From the NCBI GenBank assembly GCA_947379965.1, contig CANCPC010000004.1, positions 1-64,000 on the forward strand: DNA of 64,000 nucleotides, given 5' to 3'. Source of the stretch: Flavobacteriaceae bacterium. Lineage in GTDB: Bacteria > Bacteroidota > Bacteroidia > Flavobacteriales > Flavobacteriaceae. Positions 50,473 through 59,123 of the stretch are shown here, piece by piece. The translations under genes and the position numbers were made by a program. The notes under the pieces were generated by a model, which saw only the letters and a list, made by a program, of their open reading frames with translations, searched no databases and was not told the DNA's origin. Position 1 is the first letter of the stretch. Every line of letters begins with the position of its first letter.

Positions 50473-51524
50473 GTTAATATTTTAATATATAAATCGACTC
50501 CTTCTTCTATTTCGTTGATGAATATAAATTCGTTTGCCGAGTGCGAACGCAAGCTTTCTCCAGGTCCTAGCTTCAAAGATTGGCAACTGATTACCGATTG
50601 ATCCGAAAGGGTAGGGGATCCGTAAGTGGTTCTTCCTAAAGCGATTCCGGCTTGAACTAATCCGTGCGCAACAGGAATAGAAGACGCATTTAAGTGCATC
50701 GATCTTGGCGTAACTTCGGCAGCTACATTTGCTTTTACCGTGTCTAAAATTTCCTGATTGTTATAGCGATCATTCACCCGAATATCGATAACCAAATGGC
50801 ATTCGGCAGGAACAACATTGTGTTGTTTTCCGGCAGAAATTTGAGTTACGGTCATTTTTACAGGACCTAAAACATCGGATATTTTTGCGAATTCGAAGGT
50901 TTTAAACCATTCAATTACGGGCATTGCATTGTATATTGGATTGTCTGGATTGTTGTGTGCGGCGTGACTGGCAGTGCCTTTTACAACTACATCAAGCACT
51001 AATAATCCTTTTTCGGCTACGGCTAATTGCATTAATGTTGGTTCGCCAATGATGGCACAATCCAATTCAGGTAAATGTTTCAAAACGCTGTTTAAACCAT
51101 TTTTTCCGCTGCTTTCTTCTTCTGCCGAAGCTACCATTACCATATTATAAGGTAAGTTTTCTGCGGCATAAAAATGAGTAAAAGTAGCTATAAGTGAAAC
51201 TAAACAACCGCCGGCATCATTGCTTCCGAGACCAAATAATTTGCCATCTTCTACAATCGCTTCAAACGGATCTTTTGTATAACCTTGATTTGGTTTTACG
51301 GTATCGTGGTGCGAGTTAAGTAAAAGTGTTGGTTTGGCTTTGTCGAAATTCTTGTTGAAAGCCCAAATATTGTTGTTTTCTCTCTCGAAAGGAATTTTAT
51401 TTTGGTTGAACCAATTTTCGATTAAAAGTGCAGTTTTATCTTCTTCGCTCGAAAACGAAGGAGTTTCAATCAGTGCTTTTAACAGGGCAATGGATTCTTG
51501 AGTAAGGGTTGCTATGTTTTTCAT
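50448..51524 (-). CDS. argE: M20 deacetylase, ArgE-like (N-acetylornithine/N-acetylcitrulline deacetylase)
   Basis: NSHHDTVKPNQGY, GSNDAGGCLVSLIAT, ASAEEESSGKNG; cluster context; start at MKNIATLTQ preferred over GTG. Confidence 0.9.
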   Translation of the reverse strand: MKNIATLTQESIALLKALIETPSFSSEEDKTALLIENWFNQNKIPFERENNNIWAFNKNFDKAKPTLLLNSHHDTVKPNQGYTKDPFEAIVEDGKLFGLGSNDAGGCLVSLIATFTHFYAAENLPYNMVMVASAEEESSGKNGLNSVLKHLPELDCAIIGEPTLMQLAVAEKGLLVLDVVVKGTASHAAHNNPDNPIYNAMPVIEWFKTFEFAKISDVLGPVKMTVTQISAGKQHNVVPAECHLVIDIRVNDRYNNQEILDTVKANVAAEVTPRSMHLNASSIPVAHGLVQAGIALGRTTYGSPTLSDQSVISCQSLKLGPGESLRSHSANEFIFINEIEEGVDLYIKILTDFFFKTS

Positions 51525-51602
51525 ATTTATTTTAGCCACGAATTTATTAATTGAATTGAAATATAAAATTTGTGTAAATCTGTTAAATCTGTGTTTAAGT
51601 TT

Positions 51603-52412
51603 TTATAATTCTATACTGGTGCAAATTGCCTTTTTATCTTTCAACATTCTATGGTGACCAATTCGTATTTTTTGAACTCCTTTTGACAAACTATTGAAAC
51701 AGTTGTCCAATTTAGGAATCATTCCAGAATGAATCGCTTTTTCGGCTTTTAATTTGGAATATAATTCTTGGTTTATGTTTTCTATTACTGACGAATCATC
51801 TTCGGCATCGTATAAAACACCTGGTTTTTCGAAGCAATAGTTTAAGGTAACTTCAAATACTTCCGAAGCTGCAATGGCTAATTCGCTGGCAATTGTATCG
51901 GCATTGGTATTCAATAATTGTCCTTTTTTATCGTGCGTTATGGCACAAAAAACAGGAACAATACCGTTCAAAATTAAAGTTTCTAATAAAGGGGTATTCA
52001 CTTTTTGCACATCGCCCACAAAGCCATAATCAATCGTTGGATGATTTCTTTTTGTCGACTGAATCAAATTCCCATCGGCTCCAGAAAACCCCATTGCATT
52101 CGTGTTAATGGCTTGTAATTGAGCCACGATATTTTTGTTGATTTCACCTGCATAAATCATCACAACAACATCAAGCATGGGTTGGTCTGTAATTCGTCTA
52201 CCATCAATCATTTGAGGAGTTAAACCAATACTTTGCGCCATTTTTGTAGCCGATTTTCCGCCACCGTGAACAAGGATTTTGTACCCTTCAATGTTTGAAA
52301 AATCAGAAAGAAACTGCGCTAATTCCGTTGGATTATCGATGATGTTTCCACCAATTTTTATGATGGAAATGCTTTTGGCTTTTGGCTTTTGGCTTTTGGC
52401 TTCTGGAATCAT
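51603..52412 (-). CDS. argB: Acetylglutamate kinase with repeat-encoded N-terminus
   Basis: IIKIGGNIID, HGGGKSATKMAQSIGL, GFSGADGNLI. Confidence 0.94.
   Translation of the reverse strand: MIPEAKSQKPKAKSISIIKIGGNIIDNPTELAQFLSDFSNIEGYKILVHGGGKSATKMAQSIGLTPQMIDGRRITDQPMLDVVVMIYAGEINKNIVAQLQAINTNAMGFSGADGNLIQSTKRNHPTIDYGFVGDVQKVNTPLLETLILNGIVPVFCAITHDKKGQLLNTNADTIASELAIAASEVFEVTLNYCFEKPGVLYDAEDDSSVIENINQELYSKLKAEKAIHSGMIPKLDNCFNSLSKGVQKIRIGHHRMLKDKKAICTSIEL
52371..52400. repeat. Heptanucleotide tandem repeat (GCTTTTG)x4+2 in the 5' coding end of argB
   Basis: Minus strand GCCAAAA x4 encodes AKSQKPKAKS directly after the start. Confidence 0.95.
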
Positions 52413-52417
52413 TTTTA

Positions 52418-53377
52418 CTATTTTAAAGTCTTTTCTCTATTTTCTAAAATCTTCTTCAAAACTAATTGAGCCGAATACGTTCTATTATTCGCTTGTTCGA
52501 TGACAATTGAATTCTCACTGTCAATCACTTCGTCTGTAACAATCATATTTCTACGAACGGGTAAGCAGTGCATGAATTTGGCATTATTCGTCAATTTCAT
52601 CTTATCGGCAGAAACGGTCCAATTAGGATCCGAATTGGTGATTTGTCCGTATTCTTTATAATTACTCCAGTTTTTAGCATAGATAAAATCGGCATTTTCA
52701 AAAGCCTTATTTTGGTCGTATTCAATTTTGGAATCTTTCGTAAACTCAGGATTTAGCTCGTAGCCTTCAGGATGCGTAATCACAAAATCCATATCTTGCT
52801 TTTGCATCATTTCCACAAACGAATTCGGTACCGCTTGTGGCAACGCTCTTGGATGTGGCGCCCAAGTCAAAACTACTTTCGGTCTGTGTTTGGTTTTGTG
52901 TTCTTCCATCGTAATGGCGTCAGCAAGGGATTGCAAAGGGTGACCGGTACAACCTTCCATATTCACAATCGGAACGCTAGCATATTTCATAAAACCAGCC
53001 AAAACAGTTTCGGCATTGTCTTTTTCTTTGTCTTTTAATCCCGCGAAAGCTCTGATAGCAATAATATCGCAATATTGCGAAATAACTGCTGCTGCTTCTT
53101 TAATATGTTCCGAAGCTCCAGAATTCATAATGGCACCGTCTTCGAATTCGAGTGTCCAACCTTCGTTGGTAAAATTCATGACCATCACGTTCATACCCAA
53201 ATTCAAGGCCGCTTTTTGCGTACTCAAACGGGTTCTCAAACTCGGATTAAAAAACAACATTCCTAATGTCTTGTTCTTTCCTAATTTTTTATGTTTAAGC
53301 GGATTTTTTTTAATTTTCAACGCTTCTTTCACCCATTCTTCGAGTGAATCTATATTTTGTACGGAGGTAAAGTTCAT
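52418..53377 (-). CDS. argF': N-acyl-ornithine carbamoyltransferase (ArgF' type)
   Basis: LGMLFFNPSLRTRLSTQKAALNLGMNV; no canonical STRTR; cluster context. Confidence 0.9.
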   Translation of the reverse strand: MNFTSVQNIDSLEEWVKEALKIKKNPLKHKKLGKNKTLGMLFFNPSLRTRLSTQKAALNLGMNVMVMNFTNEGWTLEFEDGAIMNSGASEHIKEAAAVISQYCDIIAIRAFAGLKDKEKDNAETVLAGFMKYASVPIVNMEGCTGHPLQSLADAITMEEHKTKHRPKVVLTWAPHPRALPQAVPNSFVEMMQKQDMDFVITHPEGYELNPEFTKDSKIEYDQNKAFENADFIYAKNWSNYKEYGQITNSDPNWTVSADKMKLTNNAKFMHCLPVRRNMIVTDEVIDSENSIVIEQANNRTYSAQLVLKKILENREKTLK

Positions 53378-53447
53378 TGTAATTCTTGTTTAATCGGTTA
53401 TTTGTTGAATCGATTAACCGAATTACCGATTAACCGAATTAACATTT

Positions 53448-54209
53448 TTATATAATCTTCGTAAAAGCAATTTCGCCTTTCAACGCTTTTAAAATAAAAT
53501 TATCTTCCAAGCCGTTGATGATCCAAGTTTCGATGTTGGCTGCTTTGGCAATAGCCGCAGAATCGATTTTGGATTGCATGCCGCCCGTTCCGTGAGAAGA
53601 TTTCGAATCGCCAATTTCCTTTTGCAAAAGCTGTAAATCCGTTACTAATTCAATAGTTTCAGGAAATTCGTCGTCGAAAGTTGCTTTGGTGTAAATTCCG
53701 TTCGTATTTGTTGCAATTATCAGAATGTCAACGTTTAATAAAACCGCCGTTAAAGCCGCTAATTTATCGTTATCGCCAAACTGAATTTCATCCGTGGCAA
53801 CGGTGTCATTTTCATTAATAATTGGTATGTAATTATTTTTAACCAATACATTAATTGTATTGACGATATTGTCTTTGGTTTGTTTTTTTTCGAAATCGGA
53901 ATAGGAAAGCAAACATTGAGATGTATATAGCCCTAAATCACCAAAATTTTCATTGTAAATCCGCATTAAATGAGGTTGACCAATAGATGCTAAAGCTTGT
54001 TTTATAAAAACATCTTTGTCGTGATTGTCTAGTTTTACAAACTGTTTTGCTGCTGCAATGGCACCAGAACTCACGATTATAAATTCATATTCGTCTTGTA
54101 AAGCGGCAATTTGCATACCAATATCCTCAATCTTTCCTCTCGAAATATGATTGGTTTCCTTGGTGAGCGTGTTGCTGCCTAACTTTAATAAGATTCTTTT
54201 TTTTGCCAT
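53448..54209 (-). CDS. proB: Glutamate 5-kinase without C-terminal PUA domain
   Basis: LLKLGSNTLTKE, VSSGAIAAA, IPIINENDTVATDEIQFGDNDKLAALTA, GTGGMQSKIDSAAIA; 253 aa. Confidence 0.95.
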   Translation of the reverse strand: MAKKRILLKLGSNTLTKETNHISRGKIEDIGMQIAALQDEYEFIIVSSGAIAAAKQFVKLDNHDKDVFIKQALASIGQPHLMRIYNENFGDLGLYTSQCLLSYSDFEKKQTKDNIVNTINVLVKNNYIPIINENDTVATDEIQFGDNDKLAALTAVLLNVDILIIATNTNGIYTKATFDDEFPETIELVTDLQLLQKEIGDSKSSHGTGGMQSKIDSAAIAKAANIETWIINGLEDNFILKALKGEIAFTKII

Positions 54210-54299
54210 ATTATTTAATTTAAAAATTGAAGGATTTAAAAATTTAAAAATTTATTTATCCTCATTTTTTAATACTTCAATCTTTTAATCTTTCAATTT

Positions 54300-55496
54300 T
54301 TATCTAACCTGTCCTTCTCCGTAAATATACCATTTATTAGTAACCAAATGCTGCAAACCTATTGGGCCGCGTTGGTGCAATTTGTCCGTACTTATCGCCA
54401 ATTCTCCGCCCAATCCAAATTGTCCCCCATCGGTAAATCGAGTAGAAGCATTTTGATACACTGCCGCGCAATCTACTTGCTCCATAAATTGTTGGGCAAT
54501 TGCGTTGTTTTTGGTAATAATCGAAGCCGAATGTCCGCCACTGTACTTGTTGATTTTTGCAATCGCTTCTTCGTCCGAATTTACGATTCCAATAACAATT
54601 TTATAATTTAAAAACTCTTCATACCAAATCAAATCGGATTCGATTGGAGGAACATTTGTTGCTTTTGAAATGCTTTCGTCACCCAAAACTTCAACATTAT
54701 ATTTATGTAATTCAGTAACCAAATTAGTTGCGAAATCCTGCCAATTCTCTAAATTTGAATCAATTAATACTTTATCCAATGCATTACAAACACCTATATT
54801 TGTTGTTTTTCCATTGATAATAATGTCTAGTGCTTTTTGCAAATCAGCTTCTTTGTTTATATAAACGAAATTATTTCCACGACCGCTGATAATCACTGGG
54901 CAAGTTGCGTGTTTCTTGGTAAAAGCAATTAATTGTTCGCCACCACGAGGAACGATTAAATCGACTTTTTGTGTTGGTTTCTCTAAAAATGCCTGAGTTT
55001 CGTCTCGATTATAATTCAAATATTCGACCCAATCCGTTGAAATGTTATTTGCTGATAAAGCTTGATGCCACAATTCTACAATTTTCAAATTCGACAATAA
55101 AGATTCTTTTCCGCCTTTCAACAAAATCTTATTTCCCGATTTAAAAGCGATTCCACCAGCTTCAACTGTTACGTCAGGTCTGGATTCGTAAATAATCATT
55201 ATTGTTCCAAAAGCGGCTGTTTTGTTGATGATTTTCAGACCGTTTTCGTGGCCGAAATTGAATCGTTCCACTCCAACAGGATCTTCTTGGCTTGCCAATT
55301 GTTGCATGGATAAAATCATTCCGTCAATTTTGGAATCATCAACGAGCAAACGCTTTTCCATAGCCAAATCTTCCCCAGAATAATTGCTCAAATCCTGTTG
55401 ATTCACCGTTTTAATGTTGGCTCTTTCTTGTTCAAGAAGTACTGCCATACGATTTAAAACAGCATTTCTTTTTTCTATTGATAATAATGTGTTCAT
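54300..55496 (-). CDS. proA: Gamma-glutamyl phosphate reductase
   Basis: IIYESRPDVTVEAGGIAFKSGNKILLKGGKE, NASTRFTDGGQFGLGGELAIST. Confidence 0.96.
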   Translation of the reverse strand: MNTLLSIEKRNAVLNRMAVLLEQERANIKTVNQQDLSNYSGEDLAMEKRLLVDDSKIDGMILSMQQLASQEDPVGVERFNFGHENGLKIINKTAAFGTIMIIYESRPDVTVEAGGIAFKSGNKILLKGGKESLLSNLKIVELWHQALSANNISTDWVEYLNYNRDETQAFLEKPTQKVDLIVPRGGEQLIAFTKKHATCPVIISGRGNNFVYINKEADLQKALDIIINGKTTNIGVCNALDKVLIDSNLENWQDFATNLVTELHKYNVEVLGDESISKATNVPPIESDLIWYEEFLNYKIVIGIVNSDEEAIAKINKYSGGHSASIITKNNAIAQQFMEQVDCAAVYQNASTRFTDGGQFGLGGELAISTDKLHQRGPIGLQHLVTNKWYIYGEGQVR

Positions 55497-55498
55497 TT

Positions 55499-56638
55499 TT
55501 ATGATTTTAATTCTGCCAAAGCTTCTTTTAAGGCGATAATAAATTGATCTATTGCTTCTTTTTTGATTGTCAATGGCGGAAGGATTCTCAATAAATTTTT
55601 ATTGTTAGCGTTTCCGGTAAAAATATGCTTGTCGATAATCAGTTTTTTTCGTAATTCAGAAACATCAAAAGCAAATTCAGCACCCAGCATTAATCCTTTT
55701 CCTTTTACTTTAATCACTTCTGGAACTGCTTTGATGGCTTCCAAGAAATAGGCATAAACATCATTCACGTTATCCATTAAATTCTCTTTTTCCATTACTT
55801 CAAGAACAGCAATTCCTGCGGCACAAGCAAGATGGCTTCCGCCAAATGTTGTCCCCAATAATCCGTAACTTGATGTGAATTTGGGTGAAATCATGATTCC
55901 ACCAATCGGGAAACCGTTCCCCATTCCTTTGGCAAGACAAATAATATCCGCTTTAATTCCGTGATGTTGATGCGCGAAAAACTTTCCGCTTCTTCCATAA
56001 CCCGATTGTACTTCGTCCAAAATAAGAACGACATCATAGGCTTCACAAACTTTTTCCAAAGCTTGAAAAAACTCCGTTGTTCCTTCGTCTAAACCACCAA
56101 CACCTTGGATTCCCTCGATAATGACGCAAGTAACATCGCCTTTTTTCAATTCGGCTTCCACCAAATCAATATTATTCAAAGGCAAGAAAGTAACCACTTG
56201 TTGTGCATTAATTGGCGCAACAATTTTTTTGTTATCGGTAACAGCAACTGCCGCCGAAGTTCTTCCGTGAAAAGCATTATCAAAAGAAATTACACGTGAT
56301 CTTCCGTTGTGAAAAGAGGCTAATTTTAGCGCATTTTCATTAGCTTCGGCACCAGAACTACACAAGAATAAAGTGTAATCTTCGTGACCTGAAAGTTTGC
56401 CTAATCTCTCTGCAAGTTCCACTTGTAAAGGATTTTGGATTGCATTGGAATAAAACCCAATATTATCCAACTGATTCTTTAATTTGGCAACATAATCCGG
56501 ATGTGTATGACCAATAGAAATCACACCGTGACCGCCATATAAATCAAGATATTCCACTCCGTTTTGGTCTGTAATTGTGTAATCAAGCGCTTTTACAGGC
56601 GTGATAGGGTATAATGGGTAAACGTTGAATAAGTTCAT
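55499..56638 (-). CDS. argD: Class III aminotransferase, acetylornithine aminotransferase-like
   Basis: LYGGHGVISIGHTHP, FDNAFHGRTSAAVAVTD, LILDEVQSGYGRSGKFFAHQ, LAKGMGNGFPIGG. Confidence 0.93.
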   Translation of the reverse strand: MNLFNVYPLYPITPVKALDYTITDQNGVEYLDLYGGHGVISIGHTHPDYVAKLKNQLDNIGFYSNAIQNPLQVELAERLGKLSGHEDYTLFLCSSGAEANENALKLASFHNGRSRVISFDNAFHGRTSAAVAVTDNKKIVAPINAQQVVTFLPLNNIDLVEAELKKGDVTCVIIEGIQGVGGLDEGTTEFFQALEKVCEAYDVVLILDEVQSGYGRSGKFFAHQHHGIKADIICLAKGMGNGFPIGGIMISPKFTSSYGLLGTTFGGSHLACAAGIAVLEVMEKENLMDNVNDVYAYFLEAIKAVPEVIKVKGKGLMLGAEFAFDVSELRKKLIIDKHIFTGNANNKNLLRILPPLTIKKEAIDQFIIALKEALAELKS

Positions 56639-56647
56639 TTTTTTTAT

Positions 56648-56708
56648 GTTTAATTGGTTAATCGTTAATTGGGTTAATCGATTAAACACTTAACCGATTA
56701 ACCAAATC
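56648..56708. repeat. GGTTAATCG-family inverted repeat at the argD/argC junction
   Basis: GGTTAATCG at 56656 and 56672, CGATTAACC at 56695. Confidence 0.8.
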
Positions 56709-56715
56709 AACTTTT

Positions 56716-57693
56716 TTAAAACCCGCTTGGTTTCAAATGTAATCCTGTGCTTTCGTCTAATCCAAACATTAAATTCATGTTCTGTATGGCTTGTCCCGAA
56801 GCACCTTTTGTTAAATTATCAATAACAGAAGTGATTAAAAGCCGGTTTCCTTTTTTCATTAAACTGATAATACATTTGTTCGTTTGCACCACTTGTTTCA
56901 TATTTATGGCAGTCGTGGTAACGGTTACAAAGGGTTGGTCTTTGTAAAAAGCTTGGTATTTTGCTAAAATATCTTCTAGACTTTCTTCGATAGTTGTATA
57001 CAAAGTGGCGAAAATTCCTCTGGCAAAATCGCCTCTATTCGGTACAAATATCAATTCGTTTTGATATGCTGCTTGCAACTGATTCACACTTTGGTTTATT
57101 TCACCCAAATGTTGATGGTCGAAAGCTTTATAATGCGACATATTATTGGATCTCCAACTGAAATGCGTCGTTTCCGAAGGGGTAACTCCAGCGCCGGTAC
57201 TTCCTGTTGTAGCGTTGATATGCACGTCGGTTGTTAATAAATTATGCTTCGCCAAAGGTAATAAGGCGAGTTGAATTGCAGTTGCAAAACAACCGGGATT
57301 GGCGATAAATTGTGCATTTTTAATTTCCGATTTATTCAATTCTGGTAAACCATAAACGAATGATTTTCCATCAAAATTATGGTCTTTTGTCAAACGGAAA
57401 TCATTTCCTAAATCGATGATTTTGGTATGACTTGCAAATTGATTCTGTTCTAAAAAAGCTTTCGATTTTCCGTGACCTAAACATAAGAAAACAACATTCA
57501 CATTGGGATTCACGGTGTCAGTAAAATTCATTTCGATATCGCCAAGCAAATCATAATGTGCTATCGAAAGTGGTTTTCCAGCATTTGTGGTGCTGTAAAC
57601 AAAATCCAATTTTGCATTGGGGTGAAACATCAATATTCTGATGAGTTCGCCCGCCGTGTAACCTGAACCGCCAATTATTCCAATATTAATCAT
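56716..57693 (-). CDS. argC: N-acetyl-gamma-glutamyl-phosphate reductase
   Basis: IGIIGGSGYTAGELIRIL, ANPGCFATAIQLAL, TGSTGAGVTPSETTHFSWR. Confidence 0.96.
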   Translation of the reverse strand: MINIGIIGGSGYTAGELIRILMFHPNAKLDFVYSTTNAGKPLSIAHYDLLGDIEMNFTDTVNPNVNVVFLCLGHGKSKAFLEQNQFASHTKIIDLGNDFRLTKDHNFDGKSFVYGLPELNKSEIKNAQFIANPGCFATAIQLALLPLAKHNLLTTDVHINATTGSTGAGVTPSETTHFSWRSNNMSHYKAFDHQHLGEINQSVNQLQAAYQNELIFVPNRGDFARGIFATLYTTIEESLEDILAKYQAFYKDQPFVTVTTTAINMKQVVQTNKCIISLMKKGNRLLITSVIDNLTKGASGQAIQNMNLMFGLDESTGLHLKPSGF

Positions 57694-57701
57694 AATTATT
57701 T

Positions 57702-57786
57702 AGATTTTAGATTTTAGATTTTAGATTTTTGATTTTAGAAGTAAGGTATTTCAACCCAATCTGAAATCAAAAATCTGAAATCAAAA
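57702..57786. repeat. Heptamer (AGATTTT)x4 plus 17-bp inverted repeat at the argG/argC junction
   Basis: AGATTTT units; AGATTTTTGATTTTAGA (57723-57739) / TCTGAAATCAAAAATCT (57760-57776). Confidence 0.85.
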
Positions 57787-57800
57787 ATCATCAATTTATT

Positions 57801-58994
57801 TTATTCGTGAGTCAATTTATTTACTGATGAAAATATATTTTGTGCATTCCCTAAAATCTTGATAAATCCTTTGGCATCGTCCGATGTCCAAGCGTTGTTC
57901 ATTTCGCCATATTGTCCAAAACCAGTATTCATCAAATCATTTGCAGATTCGATTCCGTCCAATGAAAAGTGATACGGTTTCAAAGAAACGGTTACTGTTC
58001 CGTTTACCGTTTCTTGAGTTGATTCTAAGAAAGTTTCGATGTTTCTCATAACAGGATCAAGAAATTGACCTTCGTGAAATAACATTCCGTACCAGTTTCC
58101 TAGTTGTTCTTTCCAATATTGTTGCCATTTTCCAAGCGTATGTTTCTCTAATAAATGGTGCGCTTTGATGATGATAATTGGAGCAGCGGCTTCAAAACCA
58201 ACTCTTCCTTTAATTCCTATTATGGTATCGCCAACGTGAATATCTCTACCAATTGCGAAAGCATTTGCTAGTTTTTCAACAGCGACAATATTGTTAGATG
58301 GTTTGTCTTTTTTGCCATTTACTGCAACTAATTGCCCTTTTTCGAATTCTAAAGTTACTTTTTCTTCGCCTTCTTTTGTCAATTGAGAAGGATACGCTTC
58401 GCTAGGCAACGGAAGATTTGAAGAAAGTGTTTCTTTTCCACCAACGCTTGTTCCCCACAATCCTTTGTTGATTGAATATTGTGCTTTTTCCCAAGAATAA
58501 TGCACACCATTTTTAGCTAAATAATCCACTTCTTCTTGACGCGATAATTTCAAGTCACGAATAGGAGTGATGATTTCAATTTCTGGAGCGATGGTTTGGA
58601 AAATTAAATCAAAACGAATTTGGTCATTTCCTGCACCTGTACTTCCGTGAGCAATGGCGGTTGCACCCACTTTTTTGGCATATTTTATAGCTTCAATAGC
58701 TTGAAAAACACGTTCAGCACTTACGGATAATGGATAGGTGTTGTTTTTTAATACATTTCCATAAATTAAATACTTGATGGCTTTGTCATAATATTTGTCT
58801 ACAATAGTTAGGTTCGCGTGTTGTGCGCTTCCTAATTCGTAGGCTCTTTCTTCGATTACATTTAACTCGGCTTCATCAAATCCACCAGTATTGATCAATA
58901 CAGTATGAACTTCGTATCCTTTTTCGTTTTTCAAATATTTTAGACAGTAAGAAGTGTCTAATCCTCCGCTATAGGCTAATACTACTTTTTTCAT
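57801..58994 (-). CDS. argG: Argininosuccinate synthase
   Basis: VVLAYSGGLDTSYCLKYL, IAHGSTGAGNDQIRFD, NKGLWGTSVGGKET. Confidence 0.96.
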   Translation of the reverse strand: MKKVVLAYSGGLDTSYCLKYLKNEKGYEVHTVLINTGGFDEAELNVIEERAYELGSAQHANLTIVDKYYDKAIKYLIYGNVLKNNTYPLSVSAERVFQAIEAIKYAKKVGATAIAHGSTGAGNDQIRFDLIFQTIAPEIEIITPIRDLKLSRQEEVDYLAKNGVHYSWEKAQYSINKGLWGTSVGGKETLSSNLPLPSEAYPSQLTKEGEEKVTLEFEKGQLVAVNGKKDKPSNNIVAVEKLANAFAIGRDIHVGDTIIGIKGRVGFEAAAPIIIIKAHHLLEKHTLGKWQQYWKEQLGNWYGMLFHEGQFLDPVMRNIETFLESTQETVNGTVTVSLKPYHFSLDGIESANDLMNTGFGQYGEMNNAWTSDDAKGFIKILGNAQNIFSSVNKLTHE

Positions 58995-59123
58995 AATTAA
59001 TTTTTTTTCCTCCCCCCGACCCCTCCGAAGGAGGGGGAGCCGTTACCGGTAAAGGGGAATTTTATTTGTTTATACTTATTATTTTCTTTATTCCCTCCCC
59101 TTCGGGGCGGGTTGGGGCGGGGA
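58995..59123. repeat. C/G-rich intergenic repeat block with hairpins and a G-quadruplex motif
   Basis: CCTCCCCCCGACCCCTCCGAAGGAGGGGGAG...CCCTCCCCTTCGGGGCGGGTTGGGGCGGGG in an AT-rich genome. Confidence 0.85.

Noticed and set aside
53016-53393. 125-aa plus-strand ORF
   Set aside because: Antisense to argF'.
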